Of a DNA stretch of 38,704 nt, positions 31,972 to 38,704 are shown one piece after another. Positions within the stretch are counted from its first letter, which is position 1. Each line of letters starts with the position of its first letter. The translations under genes were made by a program, and so were the position numbers. Below the pieces are notes generated by a model. The model searched no databases. It was not told where the DNA came from and was given only the letters and a program-made list of their open reading frames with translations. The DNA is taken from the NCBI GenBank assembly GCA_017613435.1, contig JAGADU010000115.1, forward strand, positions 1 to 38,704. Reading direction: 5' to 3'. This stretch comes from Lachnospiraceae bacterium. Its GTDB lineage: Bacteria > Bacillota > Clostridia > Lachnospirales > Lachnospiraceae.

Positions 31972-32901
31972 TTATTCCGCATCAAAGATTGCGGAAACAA
32001 AGGATTTCGGATCGAATTTTTGCAAATCTTCGATTCCTTCGCCGACACCTATGTATTTAACGGGAATACCGAGTTCCTGCCAAATGGCTATGGCGATTCC
32101 GCCCTTTGCCGTTCCGTCCATTTTGGTTAAAACGATACCCGTAATATCGCAGGCCTCCTTGAATTCCTTTGCCTGGTTAAGAGCATTCTGACCCGTGGAA
32201 GCATCGAGCACCAGGAAATTTTCGCGATGGATTCCGGGAAATTCCCTGTCGATAATACGATTCATCTTTTTTAATTCTTCCATGAGGTTCTTTTTGTTAT
32301 GAAGTCTTCCGGCTGTATCGCATAAAAGAATATCGACATCCTTGGCTCTGGCCGACTGAAGCGCATCATATATTACGCTTGCGGGATCCGTGCCTTCTTT
32401 TGAACCTACCATCGAAACGCCGACTCTTTCGGCCCAGCTTTCAAGCTGTTCTGTAGCTGCAGCCCTGAAAGTATCGGCTGCCGCAATAAGAACTTTCTTG
32501 TCATCCTGCTTGAAATTATAAGCAAGTTTGCCGATTGTTGTCGTCTTTCCGACACCGTTTACGCCGATGACGAAAATAATAGATTTTTCCTGTTCGAATC
32601 TGTATTGATCTTCTTCGATATCAAGCCTCTTCGAAAGAAGTTCGATAAGGTAGTCTCTGCAGTCGTTGGGATTTTTGATATGTTCGACCTTAACAAGAGT
32701 CTTTATCTCTTCGATTATTTCTCCGGTGGTTGTTATGCCGATATCAGCCATAACAAGAACTTCCTCGAGTTCTTCGTAGAAATCATCGTCGATTTCCGAA
32801 AAACCGTGGAAAACGGAATCCAAACCGTCAAGTAAATTGATTCTTGTTTTGTTAAGACCGCTTTTTAATTTGCTGAAAAATCCTGCTTTTTCTTTTTCCA
32901 T
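31972..32901 (-). CDS. ftsY: Signal recognition particle receptor FtsY
   Basis: FtsY is the membrane-associated SRP receptor GTPase that docks Ffh-ribosome complexes. The 309 residues contain the N domain (about 15-95), the G domain with GVNGVGKTTTIGKL (about 112-125), DTFRAAATEQLE, DTAGRLHNK, TKMDGTAKGG and the C-terminal GVGEGIEDLQKFDPKSFV. The long acidic A domain of Escherichia coli FtsY is absent, as is usual in Firmicutes; a short basic N-terminal helix (KEKAGFFSKLKSGLNKTR) probably contacts membrane. The ATG shares its A with the smc stop (TAATG). Confidence 0.97.
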   Translation of the reverse strand: MEKEKAGFFSKLKSGLNKTRINLLDGLDSVFHGFSEIDDDFYEELEEVLVMADIGITTTGEIIEEIKTLVKVEHIKNPNDCRDYLIELLSKRLDIEEDQYRFEQEKSIIFVIGVNGVGKTTTIGKLAYNFKQDDKKVLIAAADTFRAAATEQLESWAERVGVSMVGSKEGTDPASVIYDALQSARAKDVDILLCDTAGRLHNKKNLMEELKKMNRIIDREFPGIHRENFLVLDASTGQNALNQAKEFKEACDITGIVLTKMDGTAKGGIAIAIWQELGIPVKYIGVGEGIEDLQKFDPKSFVSAIFDAE

Positions 32902-35900
32902 TATTTTTGTTTGTTTTTGTTTTCTTCTTTTTCAAGTAATTTGTCTACAAGATCGACGCCAACAAGTGCGGAAACGCCTTTTTCCTGCATCGTAATGCCG
33001 TACAGTCTGTCAGCCTGTTTCATCGTTCCTCTTCTGTGCGTAATAACGATAAATTGAGTATTCTTCGTCATTTTCAAAAGATATTTGGCGAATCTGTCCA
33101 CATTGCTTTCGTCAAGTGCGGCTTCGATTTCGTCAAGCAGACAGAAAGGCGAAGGCTTAAGATTCTGAATGGCAAAAAGCAACGAAATTGCGGTTAACGC
33201 TTTTTCGCCGCCGGAGAGCTGCATCATATTCTGTAATTTCTTTCCGGGCGGCTGTGCGATGATTTTGATTCCCGCTTCGAGAATATCCTCTTCGTCCAAA
33301 AGTTCCAGTTCGGCTTTACCGCCTCCGAAAAGTTCTCTGAAAACTTTGTCAAACTCGGTGGAAATCCTTCCGAACTGTTCTTTAAACTGATTTCTCATTG
33401 CAATATCGAGTTCTTCGATAATTTTAACCAGTTCTTTTTCGGCATCAAGCAAATCGCTGTGCTGTGCGCTTAAAAACGAATGTCTTTCGAATACTTCCTT
33501 GTATTCTTCTATTGCGTTTACGTTAACATCTCCGAGTTTCTTGATTTCGTCCCTTAAAGAATGAACTCTCTTTTTCATTTCGGAAAGATTGTTAAGACTT
33601 TCGTCACGAAGATTCTTGGCATCCTGGAGCGTAATGTCGTATTCCTGCCAGATATATGACGAGAACGAAGCAAGATTCTCCTGCTGTTTTTCTCTTGCCG
33701 TTTTAAGTCTGAAAAGTTCTTTGTCGAAGTTGCTTATCTTTTCGGTAACGGCATCTCTTTCTTCGAAATATTTCTTTCTCTTTGAAATAAGATCTTCTTT
33801 TCTTGCGATATCTTCATTTAATTTTTTCTCGGATTCGCTTTGAGAAGTAAAGCTTGCCTTTATCGTTTCCTTTATTTGTTCGAGATTTTCTTTTTTAACT
33901 TCGATTTCTTTGTCTGTTAAATTTCTCGAATTGACAACTTCTTCTTTTTCCCTGATATATCTGTCGGTTTCTTCTTTTATTCTGTTTAAATTCGATTGTT
34001 CGAATTCCTGTTTCTGGTAAAGTTTTTCCATTACCAGTCTCGAATCGTTGACAATCTTGGTTTTATCGTTTTCTTCGATTTTCAAAGAAGCAAGTTCTTT
34101 TTGCTTTTCATCGATGGATTTTTTCTCTTTTTCTTCGTTTTGAAGGGATTCGTCGAATAATTTCTCTTTATCCTTCTTTTGCTTGTCAAGGGATTCCAAA
34201 TCGAGTGAAATCATTGCGGCTTCTTCTTTTAACGCATCGAAATCGGACATGGTGGAGCCCATTTTCTCCTTTGCGTTTTCGCAATTGATTCTTGCCGAAT
34301 TCTGTCTTATGAAAGCATCCTGAAGATCGTCTTTGTTTTTGATAATCTGAGTACGGACTTCGTTTCTGTTTTTCTTTATTTCTTCAATTTCGGAAAGTAT
34401 CTTTTGCTGCTCGTCAAAGAGTTCCTTGACTTTCTTTTCGAGTTCTTCGATTTCTCTTCTTCTTCCCAAAAGATTCGAATTGTTCTTGAAATTACCGCCG
34501 CTGATTCCGCCGCCCGGAATAATCATTTCTCCTTCGACGGTTACCATTCTGATGCCGTAATCGTATTTTTTGGCGATTTTCAAAGCATTGTCCACATTGT
34601 CGACAACAAGGATTCGCCCGAGCAGAGTTCTTGCAACGTCCTTGTATTCGTCAGCAATTTCTACGATTTCGTCTGCTTTGCCGATTACGCCTTTTTCGTT
34701 AAGGGATTCGCTTTGTTTGAATTCCTGCGGATTGGTTATCGATGTAAGCGGAAGGAATGTCGCTCTTCCGGCTTTCTCTTTCTTTAATATTTCAATAAGT
34801 TTCTTGGCGCAGTCCTCGTCCTTTGTTACGATATTCTGAATATTTCCGCCTAAAGCTATTTCGATGGCGGTTTCATATTTTTCTTCGACTTTGATAATGT
34901 CTGCGACTACACCGATTATTCTTTTATCGGATTTCTTTTCATCCATTACTCTTTTAATGGAAGAATTAAAACCGTCGTAACGTTCGAAAATATTGCTTAC
35001 GGTTTCGAGTTTGGATTTTTCCTGATGGTATTTTTGCTGAACTTCTTTTAATTTATCGTCGCAATTAGCAAGTTCGTCATGAAAAGAAGCGACTTTTGCG
35101 TCCAAATCCTTGCTCTTTTGGTTGATTGCGGATATTTCTTCGGTGATTTTTTGGAATTCGTCTTCGAATTTCTTAACTTCCCGGTTGTGCTTTTCCTCTA
35201 CGGATTTTGCGGCAAGAAGTTTGGCATTGATTTCGGAAATACGGATATTCTTTTGAGAAATATTGCTTTCGATACCCGAAATATCCGCTTTGATTCCGGC
35301 TCTTTCGTTTAAGAGTTCGATAATATAGGAATTTCCCTTATCGATGTATGACGAAACGGTTTCAATCATTAATTCGACATCGGTAAGATCTTTAAGCGCG
35401 GCATTGTTGGAAATCTCTTTTTCTTCGATTTCCTTATCGATTTCGGTTTTTAATTCTACGACTTTGTTGATTTCCTCGTTTTTGGACGCAATCATATCGT
35501 CGAGATTTTTGATTCTCGACTCGTAATGTTCCATATTGTCCGTAGCGGAGGAAATCTGTTCGTTGATTAATTTTATCTCGCCTTCGAGTTTTTCTCTCAT
35601 GACATCGGTGTCGGCGAGCTTTGAACGGTTGGATTCTATTTCTTCTTCGAGATGAGAAAGAATATTCTCGACTTCTTCGTAATCTCTTTTGAGTTTTTCG
35701 CCGAGAATTCTTGCTTCTTCAAAGTCGTTTTCGGCAATCTTTTCTTTTTCGATAAGTTCGGTGATTTTCTTGTCGATCTGCGCCGAATCAAGCAGGAATA
35801 CGTTTACGTCGTATTTCTTTAATTCTTCTTTTTTCGAAAGATAAATCTTGGCTTTTTCGGACTGCTTTTCAAGAGGTCCGATCTGACGGTCCAGTTCGGA

Positions 35901-36485
35901 TAAAATATCGGTAACGCGCAAAAGATTCGCTCTCTCGTTTTCGAGTTTCTTAAGCGCTTCTACTTTTCTTCTTTTATATTTTACAATACCCGCAGCTTCG
36001 TCAAAAAGTTCTCTTCTGTCTTCGGGCTTGGAACTTAAAATCTTGTCAATCTGGCCCTGTCCGATGATGGAATAACCTTCTTTGCCGATACCGGTATCGT
36101 AGAAAAGTTCATTAACGTCTTTAAGACGGCAAACGGTATCGTTTATAAGATATTCGGATTCACCCGAACGGTAAATTCTTCTTGCGACAGTGACTTCATC
36201 GAAATCTATGGCAAGCGCATGATCGGAATTGTCGAGAGTAATCGCAACATAGGCGCTTCCTACGGGTTTTCTTAACTGCGTACCCGAAAAAATGACATCC
36301 TGCATGGATGCCCCTCTTAACTGTTTGATACGTTGCTCGCCCAAAACCCATCTTACGGCGTCCGCAACATTACTCTTTCCGGAACCGTTGGGACCTACAA
36401 TGCCGGTGATTCCGTTGTTGAATTCAAACGAGATTTTATTTGCAAAAGACTTGAAGCCCTGAACTTCAATGCTTTTTAAATACAT
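32901..36485 (-). CDS. smc: Chromosome segregation SMC protein
   Basis: The 1194-residue protein is the SMC subunit of the bacterial condensin that compacts and separates sister chromosomes. Seen: Walker A GPNGSGKSN (31-39), QGQIDKILSSKPEDRRELFDEAAG, a long coiled coil, a hinge at about 500-680, a second coiled coil, then the signature LSGGEKALTAISLLFAIQ (about 1090) and Walker B CLLDEIEAALDESNV. This is full length. The ATG at 36485 lies one base after the rnc stop; the stop overlaps the ftsY start. The kleisin and kite partners ScpA and ScpB are not in the window. The order rnc-smc-ftsY is a conserved Firmicutes arrangement. Confidence 0.98.
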   Translation of the reverse strand: MYLKSIEVQGFKSFANKISFEFNNGITGIVGPNGSGKSNVADAVRWVLGEQRIKQLRGASMQDVIFSGTQLRKPVGSAYVAITLDNSDHALAIDFDEVTVARRIYRSGESEYLINDTVCRLKDVNELFYDTGIGKEGYSIIGQGQIDKILSSKPEDRRELFDEAAGIVKYKRRKVEALKKLENERANLLRVTDILSELDRQIGPLEKQSEKAKIYLSKKEELKKYDVNVFLLDSAQIDKKITELIEKEKIAENDFEEARILGEKLKRDYEEVENILSHLEEEIESNRSKLADTDVMREKLEGEIKLINEQISSATDNMEHYESRIKNLDDMIASKNEEINKVVELKTEIDKEIEEKEISNNAALKDLTDVELMIETVSSYIDKGNSYIIELLNERAGIKADISGIESNISQKNIRISEINAKLLAAKSVEEKHNREVKKFEDEFQKITEEISAINQKSKDLDAKVASFHDELANCDDKLKEVQQKYHQEKSKLETVSNIFERYDGFNSSIKRVMDEKKSDKRIIGVVADIIKVEEKYETAIEIALGGNIQNIVTKDEDCAKKLIEILKKEKAGRATFLPLTSITNPQEFKQSESLNEKGVIGKADEIVEIADEYKDVARTLLGRILVVDNVDNALKIAKKYDYGIRMVTVEGEMIIPGGGISGGNFKNNSNLLGRRREIEELEKKVKELFDEQQKILSEIEEIKKNRNEVRTQIIKNKDDLQDAFIRQNSARINCENAKEKMGSTMSDFDALKEEAAMISLDLESLDKQKKDKEKLFDESLQNEEKEKKSIDEKQKELASLKIEENDKTKIVNDSRLVMEKLYQKQEFEQSNLNRIKEETDRYIREKEEVVNSRNLTDKEIEVKKENLEQIKETIKASFTSQSESEKKLNEDIARKEDLISKRKKYFEERDAVTEKISNFDKELFRLKTAREKQQENLASFSSYIWQEYDITLQDAKNLRDESLNNLSEMKKRVHSLRDEIKKLGDVNVNAIEEYKEVFERHSFLSAQHSDLLDAEKELVKIIEELDIAMRNQFKEQFGRISTEFDKVFRELFGGGKAELELLDEEDILEAGIKIIAQPPGKKLQNMMQLSGGEKALTAISLLFAIQNLKPSPFCLLDEIEAALDESNVDRFAKYLLKMTKNTQFIVITHRRGTMKQADRLYGITMQEKGVSALVGVDLVDKLLEKEENKNKQK

Positions 36486-36486
36486 T

Positions 36487-37182
36487 TTAATCTTCCTTTG
36501 TCAAAATCTTTATGCCGTTGTAAGCGGCGAGCTGTTCGGCTTCTTTTTTGTTATGTCCTTCTCCCGAACAGATGAGTTCGTCATTGATATAAAGACCCAC
36601 GATAAAATGTTTGTCATGATCAGGACCCTGCTCGTCAATGACTTTATATTCAAGAGACATATTGTCCTTGGATTGAACGTATATCTGCATGCGGCTTTTC
36701 GAATCGACAAAAAGCTGATTCTCGGAAATATCGTTTAAAAGAAACTTTTCGATATAATTCTTGGCTTCCATATATCCGAATTCAAGATATACGGCTCCGA
36801 TTATCGCTTCGAATACATCGGAGAGAATGGAATTTCTGTTTCTTCCGCCGCTTGCGTCTTCTCCTTTTCCGAGAAGCACAAATTTGGAAAGATTCATTCT
36901 TTTGGCCGTAAAAGCAAGCGAAGGTTCGCATACGAGCGAAGCCCTGAGTTTGGATAACTCTCCTTCCGGCATATCGGGATGACGTCTGTAAAGAAAGTCG
37001 CTGGATACGATTTCAAGAACGGCGTCTCCCAAAAATTCTAGTCTTTCATAATCTTCCCATTTATTAACTTTTAACTCATTAACATATGAAGAATGTGAAA
37101 TTGCGCTTCTTAAATTGGCACAGTCGGCAAACTTCAAGCCTATGAGTTCCTGTAATTCTTCCAAATGTTCGTCTAAATTCAT
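36487..37182 (-). CDS. rnc: Ribonuclease III
   Basis: RNase III cleaves double-stranded RNA in rRNA precursors and some mRNAs. The 231 residues show the catalytic signature ERLEFLGDAVLE (46-57) with E49 and D53, the second acidic cluster DVFEAIIGAVYLE and a C-terminal double-stranded RNA-binding domain (about 155-228, ending EGHNKKEAEQLAAYNGIKIL). The start overlaps the acpP stop (ATGA), showing translational coupling. Confidence 0.98.
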   Translation of the reverse strand: MNLDEHLEELQELIGLKFADCANLRSAISHSSYVNELKVNKWEDYERLEFLGDAVLEIVSSDFLYRRHPDMPEGELSKLRASLVCEPSLAFTAKRMNLSKFVLLGKGEDASGGRNRNSILSDVFEAIIGAVYLEFGYMEAKNYIEKFLLNDISENQLFVDSKSRMQIYVQSKDNMSLEYKVIDEQGPDHDKHFIVGLYINDELICSGEGHNKKEAEQLAAYNGIKILTKED

Positions 37183-37415
37183 TTGTTTGCCATTACCTTT
37201 TCTATTAATAAAACGGCTTCTCCGACATTTTGGATGGTTTCCACGTCTTCGCCTTCAAGCGAAATATCCAATGCGTCTTCAACACCGACAATAATCTGAT
37301 ATACATCGAGAGAATCAGCGCAAAGATCGCCTATAAAAGTCGTTTTTTCGGTAATTTCGTTCTTGTCGACATTTAATATTTCAACAATCTGTTCTTTTAA
37401 AACATCAAGTACCAT
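37179..37415 (-). CDS. acpP: Acyl carrier protein
   Basis: The 78-residue acidic protein carries growing acyl chains in type II fatty acid synthesis. The phosphopantetheine attachment Ser is in CADSLDVYQIIVGVE (S35), where the usual LGADSLD has Cys before Ala. The GGAGG binding site lies within the end of plsX, about 14 bases before the ATG at 37415, and the plsX stop is nine bases away. It is co-transcribed with plsX, so both serve membrane lipid synthesis. Confidence 0.96.
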   Translation of the reverse strand: MVLDVLKEQIVEILNVDKNEITEKTTFIGDLCADSLDVYQIIVGVEDALDISLEGEDVETIQNVGEAVLLIEKVMANK

Positions 37416-37423
37416 TATTTTGC

Positions 37424-38446
37424 CTAATCCTCCTGTATCTGAGTAAGGGCAAAGCTTTCACTCAGAATTTCAAGCATACCGCTCTCGTGATATTTAATGC
37501 ATTGTTCAAGGGCGTGTTTAATCTCCGTAGCCTTTGAATTGCCGTGGCCTTTGATAACAAGACCGTTTAATCCAAGCATGGGAGCTCCGCCGTATTCCGA
37601 AGCGGAGAATTTTTTAAGTGTCTGTTTAAGTGCAGGTTTAACGAGAGCCGCTCCCATTTTGCTTCTTGTATTCGAAAGCATGGACTCTTTTATTTTACCG
37701 ATAAGAGTAGCACCGAGACCTTCATAAAGCTTAATGATGACATTTCCGACAAAAGCATCGCAAACTATAACATCGCATAAGCCCTCGGGAATATCCCTTG
37801 CTTCAACGCTTCCGATAAAATTGATCTCGGGGCAGTTCTTTAAAAGAGGATATGTATCTTTAACCAAAGCATTTCCCTTTTCCTCTTCCGTTCCTATATT
37901 TACAAGTCCTACGGTGGGATTTTCGACACCCATCATCTTTTGCATGTATATCGAACCCATTTTGGCAAATTGCACGAGGTTCGAAGGTTTTGAATCAACA
38001 TTGGCTCCGCAGTCGATAAGAAGCGAAAAGCCTTTGGCTGTCGGAATAAGAGGAGCGAGAGGGGGTCTTTCGACGCCTTTGATTCGACCGACTATTACCT
38101 GGCCTCCGACCAAAACCGCACCGGTACTTCCGCATGAAACAAAAGCATCGGCTTCTTTATCCTTAACCATTTTCATTCCCATTACAATGGAAGAATTCTT
38201 TTTTCTTCTGATTGCTGCAACGGGAGCTTCTCCCATCGCAATTATTTCGGGCGCATCGACAATCGCAATTCTTTCCTTATCATATTCGACGCCTTCAAGT
38301 TCCTTATTTATTAGATCTTCAACGCCCACCAAATATATGAAAATATTTTCGTTTTCCTTAACAGCCGCAAGAGCTCCTTTAACTACTTCTTTGGGAGCAT
38401 TGTCTCCGCCGTGCGCATCAAGTGCAACCTTTACAAAATCGCCCAT
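37424..38446 (-). CDS. plsX: Phosphate acyltransferase PlsX
   Basis: PlsX converts acyl-ACP to acyl-phosphate, the donor for PlsY in phospholipid synthesis. The 340 residues show the N-terminal KVALDAHGGDNAP, AIRRKKNSSIVMGMKMVK, DAFVSCGSTGAVLVGG, LIDCGANVDSKP, GLVNIGTEEEKGN, CDAFVGNVIIKLYEG and GGAPMLGLNGLVIKGHG. The ATG at 38446 has GAGGG about eight bases upstream. It is the first gene of plsX-acpP-rnc-smc-ftsY, with its own promoter. Confidence 0.98.
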   Translation of the reverse strand: MGDFVKVALDAHGGDNAPKEVVKGALAAVKENENIFIYLVGVEDLINKELEGVEYDKERIAIVDAPEIIAMGEAPVAAIRRKKNSSIVMGMKMVKDKEADAFVSCGSTGAVLVGGQVIVGRIKGVERPPLAPLIPTAKGFSLLIDCGANVDSKPSNLVQFAKMGSIYMQKMMGVENPTVGLVNIGTEEEKGNALVKDTYPLLKNCPEINFIGSVEARDIPEGLCDVIVCDAFVGNVIIKLYEGLGATLIGKIKESMLSNTRSKMGAALVKPALKQTLKKFSASEYGGAPMLGLNGLVIKGHGNSKATEIKHALEQCIKYHESGMLEILSESFALTQIQED

Positions 38447-38493
38447 TTTTTACCCTCTCATACAATACATATGTCCATAAAAATTCAACTCTA

Positions 38494-38522
38494 AATATAC
38501 TAAAAATAGCGCGAAAAATCAA
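38494..38522 (-). promoter_or_regulatory. Promoter of the plsX operon
   Basis: Leftward TTGATT (38522-38517), exactly 17 bases, TATATT (38499-38494). The start is expected near 38487 with a leader of about 41 bases. No FapR-type operator palindrome was recognised nearby. Confidence 0.65.
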
Positions 38523-38548
38523 GAAATTCTTTATTATTAACTTTTTTG

Positions 38549-38577
38549 TTGACAAAGTTATTATCAAACTGTATACT
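38549..38577 (+). promoter_or_regulatory. Promoter of rpmF
   Basis: Rightward consensus TTGACA (38549-38554), exactly 17 bases, TATACT (38572-38577). The start is expected near 38584 with a leader of about 42 bases. It is divergent from the plsX promoter 27 bases away. Confidence 0.8.
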
Positions 38578-38625
38578 CTTTAACGTACGAATAAAAAAGA
38601 TACAGGGAATTGGAGGTGTAAAGAT

Positions 38626-38704
38626 ATGTCTATTTGTCCTAAGAACAAATCATCCAAAAGCCATAGAGATAAAAGAAGAGCAAACTGGAAGATGGGAGCA
38701 ACAA
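38626..38704 (+). CDS. rpmF: 50S ribosomal protein L32, N-terminal part (cut by window edge)
   Basis: The first 26 codons are present: MSICPKNKSSKSHRDKRRAN followed by WKMGAT. This is the conserved basic start of L32 as found in clostridia. GGAGGT lies nine bases before the ATG at 38626, and a consensus promoter lies upstream. In most Firmicutes rpmF precedes plsX on the same strand; here the two are divergent. The zinc-binding cysteines, if present, lie beyond the window. Confidence 0.9.
   Translation, partial: MSICPKNKSSKSHRDKRRANWKMGAT

Noticed and set aside
37734..38480. A 248-codon open frame on the plus strand opposite plsX
   Set aside because: It is a shadow of the strongly conserved plsX frame, has no plausible ribosome binding site and shows low-complexity Ser/Thr/Pro/Ile composition.

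Overview
The window reads as chromosomal DNA of a low-GC, monoderm Clostridia bacterium, most likely a member of the Lachnospiraceae or a close relative. The grounds are the consensus sigma-A promoters, strong GGAGG ribosome binding sites, a class B sortase with a clostridial-type TPKTG sorting signal, BspA-like leucine-rich surface proteins, and the classic Firmicutes gene order plsX-acpP-rnc-smc-ftsY followed by ylxM-ffh-rpsP-khpA. The family assignment is inference from gene content; no rRNA or tRNA gene is present. Almost all genes lie on the minus strand, and no mobile element, phage gene or CRISPR array was seen.

Layout from the left edge. (1) 1-5180, minus: an apparent operon of a membrane protein, a DUF1015 protein, a GlgB-like protein that has lost nearly all glycoside-hydrolase catalytic residues, and the start of another membrane protein. 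(2) 5310-7310, plus: an ABC-F ATPase whose promoter predicts a leaderless mRNA, closed by a terminator. (3) 7321-10536, minus: an HMGL-family synthase (probable Re-citrate synthase), NADP-type isocitrate dehydrogenase and a small membrane protein; the first two fit 2-oxoglutarate/glutamate supply. (4) 10537-17716, minus: a surface-display operon of class B sortase, a 1445-residue sortase-anchored repeat protein and a second secreted leucine-rich protein. (5) 17776-20304, minus: leucyl-tRNA synthetase interrupted by a one-base frameshift. (6) 20325-23126: an EF-G paralogue, a PilZ protein and, divergently, a short unknown gene. (7) 23525-28681, minus: lepB-like, ylqF, lepB, rnhB, fliK-like, fhlB-like and yraN, an arrangement resembling the Bacillus rbgA-rnhB-ylqG-ylqH region. 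(8) 28695-31898: rplS, a plus-strand small gene, khpA, rpsP, ffh, ylxM. (9) 31889-38522, minus: ftsY, smc, rnc, acpP, plsX. (10) 38549-38704, plus: promoter and N-terminus of rpmF.

The dominant theme is protein export and the cell surface (ffh, ftsY, two signal peptidase homologues, sortase and its substrate) together with ribosome function (L19, S16, L32, YlqF, EF-G-like, KhpA, LeuRS, ABC-F). The most notable observations are three proteins in recognisable enzyme families with missing catalytic residues (GlgB-like, signal peptidase-like, EF-G-like), a probable AUA start codon in yraN, the leuS frameshift, and rearrangements of a normally conserved ribosomal operon (no rimM-trmD between khpA and rplS; rpmF divergent from plsX).
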